A DNA stretch of 64,000 nt, from contig NMRA01000352.1 of assembly GCA_002633005.1 (NCBI GenBank), forward strand, positions 5,882 to 69,881, in the 5' to 3' direction. The DNA comes from Phoronis australis. Taxonomy: Eukaryota; Phoronida; Phoronidae. Under the pieces are notes generated by a model. The model saw only the letters and a list, made by a program, of their open reading frames with translations. It ran no database searches and was not told the DNA's origin. Position numbers and translations under genes: made by a program. Positions 30,301 through 42,300 of this stretch are shown here, piece by piece. Each line of letters opens with the position of its first letter. Position 1 is the first letter of the stretch.

Positions 30301-33300
30301 TGCAGAAATCAAAATAGATCTGGGCCAAGCGTAAATTAAGCATCACTCAATTTCCGAACGAAAGACCAATAAATTTCCCAATGTTCTTTGAATTCGATAG
30401 TTCACATAGACCTTCAAATTTAAGGTTACGGAGGGTGTTATTGACAGGTCAGCGTATTTAGTCAAACAAAATTTTAATTCGGTAAAAATTGATATGTTTT
30501 GACAGTAGGAAGGCTACAGAATTTAATTTTTGACTTTTTACCAACTAAGGTACCTTGAGAGCAAAACAATGGTATCAATAACATGATCAATTTGATGGTA
30601 TCAATAACATGATCAATTTGATGGTATCAATAACATGATCAATTTGATACAAATGTTCATGGTGAGATCTCAAAAATGCTGTAACAGTGTTACACTTTTC
30701 TAAAATATCATTTCATTTTCGTTTCATGCTGCTTTAAAGATTTTTCATGAAAATCATAAAAGTCGGCAACCCAGAATTCATAGCTTAGATTTAATTGGGT
30801 TTTCGCACAAAATTTAATCAGTATGACTGTATCACACCTGTCATGATGCCTTCGACATATTAATAATCGGGTCAAATAATCTACAGTAAAATTTCACTAA
30901 CTTAAGGGCTGTTCCAGCAAAAAATGTGGGGGGAAGGCACTTCTATTTTGTACCCACCGCCCATATTTTTCATTTATTTCTCCAACCCATCCCCATAACT
31001 TTTTAATTAATAGGCTAAAATATAAAATCCAACACTTGCAAACAAACTGCTTCCAAGATGACCTTAAGAACTTACTTGATCGACAGACAGGAACTAGTCG
31101 TCTTGTCCAATATTGTCAAAAACTAAAGTAGCCAAGAGGGTGGTCAAATACAAAAATTACTTCGGTCAACGCATCCATCCCTGCTATATATTTTTGTGCC
31201 AAATTTCCAGTTGTGCCTAGCAGTTTTTGAGATAATCAACCTGTCTTGACAAAAACTAACAGGGTGCCACAACACTTGAATCCAGCATCTAAAAATTGAC
31301 TGGTGCTGGCACGTTCTTGCGATATACATCTATTTCGAATTTCATCGTGATCAGTGAAGCAGTTTATGAGCTAATCAACATACAAGGAATGGCTTGTCGA
31401 AAACTAAAGCAGCCAACATGGGGTACCAAGGTTGCCAAATCTGCCCGGAAATCGACTGATGCAGGTGCATCCATGCTGTGAACATTCCCACTAAACGAGA
31501 TGATGTCACAACCCCACTGACCTGTGGAGTTTGGCCAATTGAACTAGACTGTATTTATCCACCTTGGCTGTGTTGCGCTCAGCTCACGATCAAAGGGATC
31601 TCACCTAGCTGCTCTATTCATCGAGTCACGAGCGAGGATAATTGGCTTCACTCATGCGATGTGTTTGGGTACTTGCCAAGCGAATTTTTGGCAAGTTTTG
31701 ATTTCTTTTGAGATGTGTTTGGCTGAAAATACCAACATTTGCAGGTCAAAAAATACCACCCAGTTTTAATGCTTTACTTCTTATAAAAACCACCACCCAT
31801 AATTTGAGTTTTTTTCTGAAGACCACCACCCATGCATTTTTATTTCAGCTGCTGCCCCCCTCCCACACGGATTTTGCTGGAACAGCCCTAAGACACAATA
31901 TGGCAGACAAGTGAACTTTTATTTTTAAAATTTCCCAACAAGAGAGGTAACACAGAATCAATTCTTCTAGTTCTGTAACATAGTTAGCCATCATCAGATA
32001 ATTTTTTGTTTTGAGAAATTCTGGATATTCACAATTTTAGAAAAAAAATCTATGGTAATTATTTTAGTCCAAAATTAGTGAGACTTTAACATAATTCAAG
32101 AACAAGACTGAGATATGTGAAACAATATAAAGTACACATCTTGATGAAAAAAAGACTGTCACAAGTTTGTTGCAACTGAGCAAAACCAGAGAATGGGCAC
32201 AGGCTTGCCAAGGTCAGGTGGTGCACAGAGGTAGCAGGTCATGTGTCATTTTCAAAATAAATGTTTTTACTATTTGTAAGTAGTACTTGTTTTGTTGGAG
32301 GGAACAAAACTGAATTGAATCACTTACTGTAATGCATCCATCGGAGCCTGAAACACACAGAAACGTGTTTCCATCAAATGAAGTTGATATCTCCATAGTC
32401 TTAGTCCACCAATCGTTATCAGCTTTACCCTGAAACAAAAGCAACGCAAACCGCTGTCATACACCCCACATCAATTTGTGCATAGCTACAATAAGTCAAC
32501 AGAGAAAAACTTCCACTTGGAAGTCCAACACTAAATGAAGATTCATTCACAAAACTTGACTACTAGACTGTTACCTTCTCCTGAAAATAAAGCACACTTG
32601 CTAAGAAATTGCTACTAGGTGGCGCCACATGCCACGACCTGTTTATCCCATAAACATGTGTTCACAACAGCAAACATTCTACATACAGTTTTTCAGAGAT
32701 GCCAAAGCATGAAAGTGTCTTTCACTCAACCCATTAGGGATGAGTTGGCAGGGTCACATTTCATATTTCTGTGAATGGTCTGATTATGCTACCGCACAAC
32801 AGTGGCAATTTGAAGGGAAGATGGTTACAAAGAATTTACAGAAACTGCAAAAATCGCATGGCATGAAAGCCATCAATGCAGAATGCTGTCCACCAACTAG
32901 TACCCTATTGCCATCTAGTGACTAGGTGTATTTCATAACGTTGTAAAATGGCTATCATCCCCTAACAGATGAAATCCACTTTAGGGCAAAAAATGCTTCG
33001 GCAAATATCCAGGTTTGATAGTTATACTAAACAACTGCAGTCTCAGGAGAAACACCCTCCATTGGAGTATGACCAANGTACCAAGTCTGTCTTGGAACAG
33101 ATCACACTTCAAACCACATTTCATATTTTCTAAAGCACCATCCATTCAGCCAGATAATACTAGCAAAACAACATGGTCGAAAATACGAATTTAAACTCTC
33201 ACTGGTAGTGTTCCAATAGTTTAACATTAGTCTCTTCAAGTGAGCAAGAACCATACAAAATAGTCATATTTGTCATGTTATATATGTACATTTCACTTCT

Positions 33301-36300
33301 GGTGGCAGATAAGTTAAACGCTATCTTTCATTTTAATTCAGAATTTACTAATCGGATATTTTCAGACTGAATGTCTAAATACATGATTTAGGAATATTTC
33401 TTGCGTAGTATAATATAGTAATCAACATGTCCCCATGTTCATTACATAAAAGCCCCCTGGTTGAAATCCAAAATGCAAAAGACAAAAAATTAAGTCTTGT
33501 CTGTCCTTAATCAGACTTCTGACTATTGGCAAACAAATCTTTCGTAACTCTCAATGAAATTTTTGCAAAGGATGTAATGGTCCTGAGCAAAAGACACACA
33601 GAGTAAGTTTTGTTTGACCTACCACTACATGTTGGAAGAGTACCAGTCCATGTTCCTGAGACATTGCACGTTCTTACTGAGTCTCCGGCACTCATCAGTG
33701 TCCCCAGCATGCATGTGTATTTAACAGAGCTACCAACAAGAAATATAAATCCGCTCCTTGAAGCGTTGGAAGGGATGCCAGGATCTCCACACACTTTAAC
33801 TTGGATTGCTACAAAATTCGGTGCATTTAACTTAGGTTTAAATCAACTAGAAAGTCACACGTGACATTAATTTAGCAGTCTTTGATGACTTATAGTTGTC
33901 TAACACACACTTACAGAATAAGGCAACAGTCTCATATAACGTGCCCGTACTTTGAAAACCAGTTTGATGCACCTTATTCAGTGGAGAAAACTGGTTCTCA
34001 AAATTCAGGCACATTATATCCAACCATTACCCAGAATAATATAGATGTGATAATTCTTCACTTATTTAGCACACAATATGGCTGACAAGTGAGATTCTGT
34101 TTCGCTATTAAATTTCTAAACATAAGTAGACATTTTTTAGAACACTTTAGTCTATTAGCAATGGGTTTGCGGTGCACAGATATCATCATTTGCTAAAAGT
34201 TCCTATATGCAGAAAATGGGAAATGACCATTATGATAACCAGTTCTGTGTGAAATAAGTGGAGAATTGCCACAGCATGAAAGTTTCTAGACATCCAGCTG
34301 TAAAAGATAAATAAGAATTAAATCAAACGCTGGAACTAAGCGACTCGTTAGCAACTTATGTCTGCTGCTCACAGACTACAGCTTGGCCATTGATGTTCAG
34401 ACCACTGAATGGAGTTCTGTTTAGATGGCATGTATCAGATATGATAGTTTCTCGTACGTGATAAGTACTGAAATCTAAGACAGCCTGCCTTTTTGGCGAC
34501 AATTTCTCTCATGCATCACTTTTACATTGCTTCTAAACCAGTCTATCTCACAATCTAAGATTTTGATAATATCCCTAATTTCAAAATCATATCCTGAACT
34601 GTTGAGATGACAATAAAATTATCAGTCCATACAAGGCCCCATAACTAGGGTGGCAGTGTTCAGACACACAGATCTTCAAGGACTGTTTCGCATCACTGAC
34701 ACAACTATCCCAACACAGAGCTTGCTTGAACGGCACACTACACGACAGAATTCTTTCCTTGGCATTCACAGTTTGGTTATGCAAAATTTGAAATTAGCAC
34801 TCTGTCACTGACAAACTAAGACAGAATTTCCCAACAAGCAACCACAAAAAACTGAGAATTCACTTACTACCAATAACATCTAACCGCAGACACTTCCTTC
34901 CCTGGTAAGTCACAGGCTTCACACGAATGTAACGCGCAGCCACAGGGATGGGAAAGACTTGTTCCACTGGTGTATCACGATCACTGTTACCAATGAACTA
35001 TGTACAAATTAATTTGAATTAGTCATTCACAATACCTCTCTTCGTGTACTGTAAGACCGCAGAGATGCAGAAATCAAATGATAGATCTGGGCCAGGCATA
35101 AATTAAGCATCACTCAATTACCGAACGAAAGAACAATAAATTTCCCAATGTTCTTTGAATTTGATAGTTCACATAGACCATCATCTTTAAGGTTACAGAG
35201 GGTGTTATTGACAGGTCAGCGTATTTAGTCAAATAAAATTTTAACTTGGTAAAAATAGATATTTTCTGACAGTAGAAAGGCTGCAGAATTTGATTTTTGA
35301 CTTTTTACCAACTAAGGTACCTTGAGAGCAAAACAATGGTATCAATAACATGATCAATTTGATGGTATCAATAACATGATCAATTTGATGGTATCAATAA
35401 CATGATCAATTTGATACAAATGCTCAAGGTGAGATCTCAAAAATGCTGTAACAGTGTTACTAACAGTGTTACAGTTTTCTAAAATATCATTTCGTTTTCG
35501 TTTCATGCAGCTTAATTTAAAGATTTTTCATGAAAATCAAAAGTCGGCGACCCAGAATTCATAGCTTAGATTTAATTGGGTTTTCGCACAAAAATTATTC
35601 AGTATGACTGTTTCACACCTGTCATGATGCCTTCAACATATTAATAATCGGGTCAAATAATCTACAGTAAAATTTCACTTATTTAAGGGCTGTTCCAGCA
35701 AAAAATGTGTGGGGGAAAGGCACTTCTATTTTGTACCCACCGCCCATATTTCTCATTTATTTCTCCAACCCATCCCAACAACTTTTTAATTAATAGGCTA
35801 AAATATAAAATCCAACACTTGCAAACAAACTGCTTCCAAGATGACTTTAAGAACTTACTTGATCGACAGACAGGAACTATAGTCGTCTTGTCCAATATTG
35901 TCAAAAACTAAAGTAGCCAAGAGGGTGGTTAAATACAAAAATTACTTCTGTCAACGCATCCATCCCTGCTATATACTTTTGTGCCAACTTTCCAGTTGTG
36001 CCTAGCACTTTTTGAGATAATCAACCTGTCTTGTCAAAAACTAACAGGGTGTCACAATAGTTGAATCCAGCGTCCAAAAATTGACTGGTACTGGCACATT
36101 CTTGCGATATGCATCTATTTCGAATTTCATCGTGATCAGTGAAGCAGTTTATGAGCTAATCAACATACAAGGAATGGCTTGTTGAAAACTAAACCGGCCA
36201 ACATGGGGTACCAGGGTTGCCAAATCCACCCGGAAATCGACTGATGCAGGCGCATCCATGCTGTGAACATTCCCACTAAACGAGATGATGTCACAACCCC

Positions 36301-39300
36301 CCTGACCTGTTAGGTTTGGCCAATTGAACTAGACCATATTTATCCACCTTGGCTGTGTTGCGCTCAGCTCTCGATCAAATGGATCCCGCCTAGCTGCTCT
36401 ATTCATCGAATCAATGACGAGCGAGGATAATTGGCTTCGCTCATGTGATGTGTTTGGGTACTTGCCAAGCGAATTTTTGGCAAGTTTTGATTTCTTTTGA
36501 GATGTGTTTGGCTGAAAATACCAACATTTATAGATCAAAAACCCACCACCCAGTTTCAATGCTTTAATTCTTACAAGAACGACCACCCATAATTTGAGTT
36601 TTTTACTGAAGACCACAACCCATGAATTTTTATTTCAGCTGCCCCCCTTCCATACGGATTTTGCTGGAACAGCCCTAAGACACAATACGACAGACAAGTG
36701 AACTTTTATTATTAAAATTTCCCAACAAGAGAGGTAACACACCTAAATCAATTCTTCTAGTTCTATAACATAGCTATCATCAGATAAATTTTTGTCTTGA
36801 GAAATTCTAGATATTCACAATTTTAGAAAAAAAATCTATGGTAATGATTTTAGTCCAAAATTAGTGAGACTTTTAACATAATTCAAGAACAAGACTGAGA
36901 TATGTGAAACAATATAAAGTACACATCTTGATGAAAAAAAGACTGTCACAAGTTTGTTGCAACTGAGCAAAACCAGAGAATGGGCACAGGCTTGCCAAGG
37001 TCTGGTGGTGCACAGAGGTAGCAGGCCATGTGTCATTTCCAAAATAAATGTTTTTACTATTTGTAAGTAATACTTGTTTTGTTGGAGGGAACAAAACTGA
37101 ATTGAATCACTTACTGTAATGCATCCATCGGAGCCTGAAACACACAGAAACGTGTTTCCATCAAATGAAGTTGATATCTCCATAGTCTTAGTCCACCAAT
37201 CATTATCAGCTTTACCCTGAAACAAAAGCAACGCAAACCGCTGTCATACATCCCACATCAATTTGTGCATAGCTACAATAAATCAACAGAGAAAAACTTC
37301 CTCTTGGAAGTCCAACACTAATGAAGATTCATTCACAAAACTTGACTACTAGACTGTTACCTTCTCCTGAAAATAAAGCACACTTGCTAAGAAATTGCTA
37401 CTAGGTGGCGCCACATGCCACGACCTGTTTATCCCATAAACACGTGTTCACAACAGCAAACATTCTACATACAGTTTTTCAGAGATGCTAAAGCATGAAA
37501 GTGTCTTCCACTCAAACCAATTTCTAATTCTGGGGTGCTACATAAGGGACGAGTTGGCAGGGTCACATTTCATCTTTCTGTGAATGGTCTGATTATCCTA
37601 CCGCACAACAGTGGCAATTTGATGAGACGATGGTTACAAAAAAATTACAGAAACTGCAAAAATCGCAGGGACATGAAAGCCATCAATGCAGAATGCTGTC
37701 CACCAACTAGTACCCAATCGCCATCTAGTGACTAGGTGTATTTCATGACGTTGTAAAATAGCTATCAACCCCTAACAGATGAAATCCATTTCAGGGCAAA
37801 AATAGCATTGGCAAATATCCAGGTTTGATAGTTATACTAAACAACTGCAGTCTCAGGAGAAACACCCTCCATTGGAGTATGACCAATTGCATCACTGCCA
37901 CTGGGCTGCTGAGAGTGGGAAAATCTCACAAACCAAATCAGTTCATAACTTCCTGAAACTGCCTCGAGGAGTGACAATGTTACATACTCCATGAATGACG
38001 CAGAGGTCATTGTGGTCATTGTGGTTACAGTGCTGGACTGACAACTGAGAGGGTCTGGATTCAAATGATAAGTGACCCATGTAAAATTAACTAAAATGAG
38101 ACACTTCACAAAATTGAATAACAAACTATAATTATGATGGTGATGATGACGACAACGACGACGATGACGTCAACGATGACGACGAATGACAGATTACAAA
38201 AATGTCCTGTTCGAATTTAAGCACTTAAAAAAATGAATTTGTCAGATCTTGGGTAGAACCTTTGGACTAACATCAAGAATATCAAGGCTAATTGCACTTT
38301 AAACATTTCATCCTCTTGATTGCTGTTTAACTGTCATACAGTGGTAACAAGATATTATGACCTGAGTCACCACGCTGGGACATTGCTTTTTAAGAAAATA
38401 TAGTCTGCACATCTCCATATTCGATCACCTTGTCAATCGCAACACAGTTTGCTTGACCAATGGATTTGCCCCACCCTAAACTCAAGAGTTGGCTCCGTCA
38501 CCCAAGAACAGGATAAAATTTCACTACAGTGCTGAAAGCAATATGAGAATTGGGGTTGTTTGAAAATGCAATAACTAACTTTAATAATCAGTTATTGTAT
38601 TTTCAAACAACCCCAATTCTCTTAAAAGCGACAACTGACTCGAGCGTTGATCAATTTCTAGTACAGTTAAATACCACGACCACTAACACATCTCACTGTG
38701 ATGGTGTGGCAATTAAAAACACCTTAATGGAAAAGTAACAACATTTCTCATCACCCAGCTCACCTTAGTGATTATCTTGACAACAGTGACAATCTGACCA
38801 AAGTCCAGCTGAAGGTAGTCGTTGGAATTGGAGCCATCGTGGGCACACCAAGCTCCAGAAGAGTCGTACGATGACTGACTTGTTGAGCAGCAGGAGTGAG
38901 ACGATGAAGCTGTCACGGTGATGGTAAGACCTAGTGACGAGGTGGTCGTCAAGGAAACTTCGTCTTCAGGGTCTGAACAGAACAAAATCAAAGTTACTAT
39001 CAAAGTTACTAATGATTTAAACCAGTCGGCAGCATGATTATACAAATTTAAACTTATCTTCCTGAATGGACAAACCTTTGGAAACCCTGAAAACATGGTA
39101 ATTACTGCTAACCACTGCAGTTTCTTGGGGGTAACTACAGAGCACTGTGTAGTTTATCTCATGACTGAACTCTAAATTACATATCAGGTAAAGTAGACTT
39201 GTGGTTATGGCAGTAGTTGAAAGTCACATGATTCAATTGGTGAGGAAGTCAACAGCCACTGGACTCATATATTTTTCCAAAAAAACATAAAAAAGCGTTA

Positions 39301-42300
39301 CAGTGGAATTAATGTTAGTTGAAAAAAACCCACATCCACATACCATACTAAGAAAATCACTGCATGAAAAAGCTATCAACAATTTATTGCTGCAGTGTTG
39401 TATGGCATAAACTTGTGGAATTCTACTCAACTTTATTCATACTTCATTGTGACTGACCATGTCCCTTTACTATTTGCAGTCATAGAAAGGACAAAACCAT
39501 GACATTTTCTTAACACATGCACTGGGCAAACCATCAGAATAGTCTTTTGTCAAATTTCACTAAGATCCTTAATTGGTTTATGAAATAAGTCAAAAAAGCA
39601 TACAGCAAAAATGCTCCATTCGAGGGACAACAAAATTCAAGTCAAGTTGAATTTCCTTCATTCAGAATAACATAGAAAATAAATCTGAAACTAAATAAGG
39701 CGATCCAGATCCTCCCAAGGATACTATTGTTTCACAAAATGTAGAATATAAATAGGTAAATAAAACAACAAGAATGGTTCAACTGAAATTTTCGGACGTA
39801 ATAACGTCCTTTGTCAACAGTCATCGACACAATGTTTTCACGCCTCACTATAGTTTGTAACGCCATGGTAACTACTGATCGCTTGGCGCTGAAGGTATTA
39901 TGAATGTGGGACAGCGAATAGCTTATTTCTAAAATTTGTAAATAATCTTTTGCAAACTTTTACTGTCTCACACAGGGAAATTTTGTTCCATAGTTGGTTG
40001 ATTTTTTGTTGTTTTGAAAACTCATGAGGTGGTGCGGAATTTCTTAGACTAGTTGCCCATTTAAAAAATCCTTCTAAGACAAGTAGAAGTGATGCATTTT
40101 TTCTAATCAACTCAGACCAGTCTCAAACCAGTTTCAGTGCTGCATCTACACGATTGCCAGTGGTAGTTGCCATGCCGATGGGGTGTTAAACAGTGTATCA
40201 TTGATAATAATGCCTTATCAGAAAAGCAAGGGCATTCAAAACTTTACCTGCGTGCTTTCACTAGGCTTTCCAAAAATGGAAGTTTGAGATATTGGCTGAA
40301 TTTGTTACTGAGCAATTTTTTTTCAAAATGAAATGGAGTACAGACTAGAACTAAGTATGCTTTTTTGGACTAATCAGCTGAGAAGCAAAATGCTCTCATA
40401 AAATGACTTGTTTTGTGAATGCATAACAAAATGGAAAGAGTTGGTCCAAAGCTCACCAAGTCCTTTGCTGAATTAAGCCACCACACATACCTATACTTCT
40501 GGTGCACACAGGGGGCACTCCCGTCCATGCACCAGACAGCAGACACGTCCTCTTCAGGTTGCCTGATGTCAAAGCATAGCCAGAGTTGCAAGTGTACGTT
40601 ACCGAATTCAAGGCAGTATAAGTCGAGCCACTTTTTACGGCATTTGCTACTGTGCCCGGGTCTCCACAGTTAACACTTGAAAATGCTGAAAGGAAGGTAC
40701 TGAATATCAGAAACTAACGATTTATGAAATTCAATTTACTGAGCTAAGAAAATGGGGTTTCATGCTACATGTGATTTCAACAGTTGCGAATGAGTACATT
40801 CATTCAACAAAGAAACAAACTGTCCTTACCTCTACAAAATCTGCGTTTTCAACCATAACTGTAAATTGTGGCGGTATTCCATAATCAAAATCAAGCCAAA
40901 AGGTGTTCTTTAATAGAAGTCTATTAGCTAAGTTTCACAATGATCCTTCAAGAACTTTTGAAAGTAACATTAAGAACAAAAAGTGCCACTATGGGCGCAA
41001 GGTTATTTAGAACCACACTAAACACTTTGTCATACATTGTCACATGTACAGGAACAACCTAGCAAAATTTTACAAAGATTCTACAAGAAGTTGAGGAGAC
41101 TCCAGACAGAGGTCGGATGACGGACGCAATTATTATGTTTCATGAAAAACTGTTACACACTTTCGACAACAATGGTGGTAACGCCCTCCCACTACAAACT
41201 TCTGCATTAAATTTCAACACAAGCAGCTGACAGGGGCGCAAGGGAAATCAATTCCATTCAAAAAGCGATTCAAATCAGCACAATACAAACACATGGCACT
41301 GTGTTTAGTTTAAAATTTGCAAACTCGACCTATTAGCCATGCCCAGAATTGACGGACAAAAATTTTCTTGTTGAAACTAAAACCGTCCAACAGGGGTTGC
41401 TACGTTAGTCAGATCCATACGAAAATCAACCAGGTGTCAGTGCAGTCTCACAACATACCTCTGCGTCAGATTTTGTCAAAATTCCACGAGCAGTTTCAAA
41501 AAAATTGATGGACAAGGAATCTTGTCAAAAAGTAAAACGGTAAAAGGGTACCACAAAAGCTGAATCTGTCTGAAAATCAACTGGTGCCAGTGCGACAATG
41601 TCTTATAACTCTACACTTCAAACCATCGCAATTTGTCACGCAGTTTTGGAAAAAACTGATGGACAAGCAACGATAGGATGGACTTGTTGCCAATGAAATG
41701 CCACCACAATTTTTGTGGGTGCATAAACATCCACACCTAAAGATAGAATTAATGCAGAACCCTGCCCAGAATGCCACCTATCTTTTTCTAACCTTGATTA
41801 CAGCAGTTCTGTAATATGGAGCTGTCGAGTATATAATACACACAAAACCAAATAGTCACATTCTACATTCATATTTCAGCCTGACCTTGAGATTCTCATG
41901 GTCAAGTAGGACCTTGGAAAAGTGGCCAGATGCCATTTCCGTTCATGGGGTAATTTACTAATGATGCTATTTTGTTCCAAAAGCTTGTTTTATGTCATGC
42001 ACGGATTACGCTTTTATGAGCTCACGTGATACTTTCGGAGATTTCATTCGAAGTATCTTTCTTACTGAGTTTTGTATAATTTTATTCACATTTATCTTTT
42101 GCTGTTATTTTGACAGTCTTCTAGGTAGGAACGTAGAAAAACGTAAATATTAGGCTAATTTAAAAAAATTCAAAAGTTATATTACATGAAAACGAAATGA
42201 TTCAGAAAAATGTAACAAAGTTTTTGGGATTCTATCATGAACATTAACAACAAATGATATCTGGTTGTATTATTGGTACTGATGTTTTGCTTTCAATGCA

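Larger units (their letters stand above)
28320..37886 (+). repeat. 4.8 kb direct duplicate split by N at 33077
   Basis: 28320-33076 and 33078-37886 align end to end with small indels. The first copy stops exactly at the N after 'gagtatgaccaa' and the second passes through the same words into unique sequence. Best read as two haplotypes assembled in tandem. Confidence 0.88.
27640..40575 (-). repeat. Segmental tandem duplication, block 2
   Basis: Carries CCP4, CCP3, F5/8C-1 and CCP2, plus the suspected second-haplotype copy at 28320-33076. Relative to block 1, about 3.2 kb (18.38-21.58 kb, with CCP6 and FTP) is missing near 28670, where the two flanking homologies meet. Confidence 0.83.

Noticed and set aside
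28855-32429. A third F5/8C domain
   Set aside because: Only parts 2 and 3 are present, phases do not fit, and the stretch is an N-bounded near-identical copy.
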